This document shows, in pieces, positions 21,888-24,615 of a stretch of DNA of 24,615 bases. The number at the start of each line of letters is the position of its first letter. The first letter of the stretch is position 1. Source of the stretch: Pelargonium cotyledonis (Eukaryota > Streptophyta > Magnoliopsida > Geraniales > Geraniaceae); NCBI GenBank assembly GCA_036897625.1, contig JAYMTA010000752.1, forward strand, positions 1 to 24,615, written 5' to 3'. Made by a program: the position numbers and the translations under genes. The notes below the pieces were generated by a model. That model had not been told where the DNA came from. It saw nothing but the letters and a program-made list of their open reading frames with translations, and searched no databases.

Positions 21888-22228
21888 CAGGGTCGTCTCA
21901 AGAATTTTGGGAGTTCTGTGCCAAAATTTATATTTGGGCCCCAAATTTTTTAAATCGTAGTTGATCGTAAACAAATAAAAATAGTATAAAATGGTTGATT
22001 AAACACGAAGGTCTAAATGTTGCGAATGCCCGTTTAGTTTTTAAGTTGGAACTAAATTAATCTTACTTTTATTGCAGTTTATAACCGCATTTAATTACAA
22101 TTTTGCAGTTTATAACCGCAGTTAATAGATACTATTGTTGCAGTTTCTAATCGCAGGTAATACTGGAAAACGACGTTGTGATGGGGTCTGTGCAATCGCT
22201 CACTTTGCACCCCTTTGAGCCGGCCCTG
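21888..22228. mobile_element. Short non-autonomous element with hAT-like terminal inverted repeats
   Basis: The left end starts CAGGGTCGTCTCAAGA at 21888. The right end, read in reverse complement from 22228, starts CAGGGCCGGCTCAAAG. Twelve of the first 14 positions match, and both begin with CAGGG, the usual start of hAT ends. The 341-bp interior codes for nothing recognisable. It contains three copies of TTGCAGTTT..AA.CGCA at 22072, 22103 and 22138 and a TTTGGGCCCCAAA palindrome near 21941-21953. The 8-bp flanks (CCCTCGCG left, GTTTTGAG right) do not match, so no target-site duplication supports the boundaries. It is probably an old MITE; superfamily assignment is tentative. Confidence 0.5.
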
Positions 22229-23144
22229 GTTTTGAGTATTGGATGTACATGAGAAAATATATGCACAACTATTATTGCCTTACAGCTCTAAAAATTAGGT
22301 GGCGACTTTAAATATCTCAATTATGTGAATATAGCTAGGCAGTTTCATGCTAAATCTTGTTACACTTTCGAATATTTCATGAATATTATAGGAATTTATG
22401 TAATATAGTTATTTAAACATGTACCTAGTTTGCCTACATGTATACTTATATCAGTTAGTTTCGTTTAAATAACACTCTATCCGTTCCAAAATGAGTGTCC
22501 TATTTTATTTTCTTATATTTTTGTCCCAAAATGCACAACTTTGTATATTCGACTAATATAATTAATGTTATCTTATGAAGCATTAATGTTCTCATTTAGT
22601 AGTTACAAATTGAAAAGCGTGCACTATGATTCATTTAGTTGTTACGAATTGAAAGACATGCAATAATTAGTTGCTACGAATAATATGTGTTATATACAGA
22701 GGAAATTGTAGATGAGTATAGTTATATTAAGCTTTCTCATATTAACCAAACAGGTTCCTCTAACAAAACAAAACAGCAAAAAGCAATTTGATGTTTTATA
22801 GGCTGGTTTGACCCGCTCAAATCGTACAAATTGGAACGGGTTGACGCAATATTTCTCATGTTGAGTTGAGTTATCAAATTTTAGACTCAATTATTTGAAC
22901 ATGTTAGTCACAGTCCACTTATAAATGGACCATATAATTTAACCCATGTAATTAATATATTGGATCTGACTTGACCCATTATACATAATATTAAACCCTT
23001 AACACGACTCGCGAATACAAATTAATGTCATTGTCAAACCCTAGTGGAAGATTTGGGAGGCTTCACTACGCATATATATTTAGTTATTTTCATAGAACGA
23101 ATTATGTAGTTGCAATACCTTAAAAAAAATTATGTCGTTGCAAT
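22229..23144. other. Repeat-rich intergenic DNA between the two F-box genes
   Basis: At about 22471-22530 the text CTATCCGTTCCAAAATGAGTGTCC resembles one end of a Stowaway/Tc1-mariner type MITE (CTCCCTCCGTCCC...), and TTTTTGTCCCAAAATGCACAA follows. No matching opposite end is visible, so it is a fragment (the quoted 24-base stretch is here as two parts: CTATCCGTTCC and AAAATGAGTGTCC). At 22596-22680 two to three imperfect copies of CATTTAGTTGTTACGAATTG occur about 38 bp apart. At 22800-23030 are GACCCG, GGGTTGACG, CTTGACCC and CACGACTCGCG words of the degraded repeat also seen at 10.6 and 19.9 kb. No coding gene was recognised. Confidence 0.45.
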
Positions 23145-23217
23145 TTGCAGCCAAACCCTAGTTCTCTCTCTATCCTTTTCTTCTTCTTCTTCTTCTTCAG
23201 ATCATTAGATAGCATTA
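23145..23217 (+). promoter_or_regulatory. Probable leader of F-box copy 2 with a TTC microsatellite
   Basis: The stretch just before the second F-box start codon has AAACCCTAG (23153-23161), CT-rich sequence and an uninterrupted (TTC)n run at about 23178-23198. Pyrimidine-rich leaders of this type are common in plant genes. The AAACCCTA word parallels the AAACCCTAA word upstream of copy 1, so this part may be shared promoter ancestry. Transcription start was not located. Confidence 0.35.
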
Positions 23218-24201
23218 ATGGAAGCTCCAATGGAAGCTTCTTATTCTTCCTCGGCCGCCATCACGGATCTTCCAAGCCACATTCTCATGGATATTATGTG
23301 CAGACTTCCCATCAAAACCTTAGCGGCTCTCAAATGTGTCTGCAATTCATGGCTCCATCTCATCAATGACCCCCTTTTTTCCAAGGCCAGAGCAAAACTT
23401 GAACTTTGCTTCCTGAAAGACAACCCTGGCAATGGAACGATAAAACTTTTATCAGGTAACATCTCATCGCTGATCAATGATTCTCATTCTCTCTATACGA
23501 ACCTCGAAACTTTGTATGAACTCCCAAAACTCAGGGGCCGTCTCAGTTATGTCAATTCTTGTAATTCGTTACTCTGCTATGGTAGCGAATGGGACGGGTT
23601 TGCTATGATATGTAATCCATTTACAAGCGGGTCCAAAATAATTCCTCCACCTACAATTTGTAAGGGTTGGTCAAGAAACTATTCTTATACTTTTGGGTTC
23701 GGTTTTAGCCCAAGAGCTAAAAGATTCAAACTTTTGCGTATCTTTATTCGAAAGAAGGAGACGTCTAAAGACTCCGTTGTTGTAGTTAAGATACGTACCA
23801 TTGAGAAAAGAGGCTCTTGGAAAACCATTTGTTCTCTTCCTTACTCATCTTGGAAGAAATTTGAGCCTTATGGAAATGGGACTTTCTTGCATGGCAAGCT
23901 TCATTGGCTTAGCCGAAGTTCGGATTGGGGTATATTATCTTTTGATTTCGACGATGAAGTGTTTGTCAGAGTTCAACTCCCTTCACACTTTAAGACTACG
24001 GAATTAGTATCCAAAAACAATAAAATTGGGGTATTGGGAGATTGTTTATATGTAACTGAAACTACGCATCGAAGTTATGACACATGGTTGATGAACGAGT
24101 ATGGTGATCACGATTCATGGACTCGAATTTCTTTGGAGTTTACTTTAGCTCACTACAAGAAAAAGCCCCATTTGCGACGGAATTCCGTCACAAATATGTG
24201 A
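23218..24201 (+). pseudogene. F-box protein with F-box-associated domain, copy 2, truncated by a CACTA transposon
   Basis: Single-exon F-box gene closely related to copy 1. The first 311 codons (23218-24150) are host sequence. They comprise MEAPMEAS (a 12-nt repeat), an F-box at about 18-60 with the normal Trp (VCNSWLHLIND), and FBA-type blocks (AMICNPFTSG, GFGFSPRAKRFKLL, GKLHWLSRSSDWG, DHDSWTRISLEF). From 24151 the sequence is the end of a CACTA transposon. The frame reads 16 codons into it (HYKKKPHLRRNSVTNM) and stops at 24199-24201. At the same point copy 1 continues for 58 residues (from RSYKYIW to the end). A truncated 327-aa F-box protein could still be made and might bind SKP1. Its substrate-binding part would be incomplete, so loss of normal function is the likelier outcome. 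The start could also be the second ATG at 23230. Confidence 0.8.
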
Positions 24202-24615
24202 TTTTACGACGGAAATTTTCAACAAACAATCCGTCGGAATAATAATAATAATAATATAAATAACAAAATCTAAAACCAAAAAACATAAACCAAACATTAT
24301 CAAAAAGAAAGATTGAAATTTGAACTTTACAAACCAAATTTACAACAAAAAATAACAAAAAACTAAAAAAAATGAAACTTAAAACCAAATTTACAACATT
24401 CAAATATAAAAAAAAAATCCGATCAACGGTGACTTTCTATAAAAAAAAATCCAGCACAAATGCCTTGCTCGAGTCAATAGCGCGCTGCCACAGAGACATC
24501 ATTTTAGGGCTTGACCTCACTGTTTTAGTGTCATCCTTGCCACCTGAGAATCAAAATCAACAATGAGAAATCAAAGGTGGTAATCAAATATGACAAGTCC
24601 TAACAGAAGCAGACA
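24151..24615. mobile_element. Terminal part of a CACTA (En/Spm) transposon, continuing past the window
   Basis: CACTACAAGAAAAA at 24151 is the hallmark terminal inverted repeat of plant CACTA elements. Subterminal repeats follow as expected for transposase binding: CGACGGA at 24175, TACGACGGAA at 24206, and the inverse CCGTCGG at 24231. The palindrome GACGGAATTCCGTC (24176-24189) sits within a nearly perfect 24-bp inverted repeat, 24171-24194. An (AAT)n run follows at about 24238-24255, then A-rich sequence and a less biased stretch from 24450. No transposase domain is recognisable in the visible 465 bp. Target-site duplication should be the 3 bases before the element (GCT, 24148-24150), but the other end is outside the window. 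Confidence 0.85.

Noticed and set aside
22471-22700. Complete Stowaway MITE
   Set aside because: Only one end-like motif is visible; no complementary end or TA duplication was found, so it is noted only as a fragment.
24188-24403. Minus-strand 71-codon open frame
   Set aside because: AT-rich sequence inside the CACTA end, Phe/Tyr-rich translation with no transposase motif.

Overview
The window is nuclear DNA of a flowering plant, almost certainly a eudicot and possibly from the rose family. The family-level guess rests only on the feel of the PsbP and F-box proteins. Evidence for a plant: a chloroplast thylakoid-lumen protein gene, GT-AG introns in AT-rich DNA, plant-type promoter motifs (G-box, I-box, TGGGCC site II, telo-box) and plant transposon ends. 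No CRISPR array, operon or bacterial gene is present, and I found no convincing tRNA or rRNA gene.

Layout. 1-2100: intergenic DNA opening with a dispersed repeat, then GGCCCA motifs and a light-type promoter. 2115-3779 (+): psbP, the 23-kDa oxygen-evolving protein of photosystem II, 4 exons and 258 aa, with a tRNA-derived (SINE-like) element in intron 1. 4574-7547 (-): a WDR26-type LisH-CTLH-WD40 protein, 4 coding exons and 576 aa, convergent with psbP. Its leader appears to continue to about 10.25 kb through one or more introns. 10.3-10.5 kb: its promoter. 10.55-12.0 kb: intergenic. 12094-19664 (+): a DExH RNA helicase with R3H and ankyrin domains (Arabidopsis NIH/HVT1 type), 14 exons and 1254 aa. 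20214-21463 and 23218-24201 (+): two related F-box genes, both damaged. Between them lie a 341-bp element with hAT-like inverted ends and other repeat debris. 24151-24615: the start of a CACTA transposon that interrupts the second F-box gene.

The genes do not form one pathway. The left and centre carry conserved housekeeping genes (photosynthesis, a likely ubiquitin-ligase subunit, RNA helicase). The right end is a fast-changing F-box cluster. There, one copy has an 87-bp internal duplication plus a 1-nt frameshift and has lost the F-box tryptophan. The other has lost its C-terminus to a transposon.

I did not find a clearly undescribed system. The observations most worth following are the F-box decay and CACTA insertion, the YTHDC2-like helicase without a YTH domain, the helicase P-loop isolated on a 45-nt in-frame exon, and the SINE-like element in psbP intron 1. 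Exon boundaries were worked out by hand from GT-AG sites, frame continuity and family knowledge; no alignment was run.
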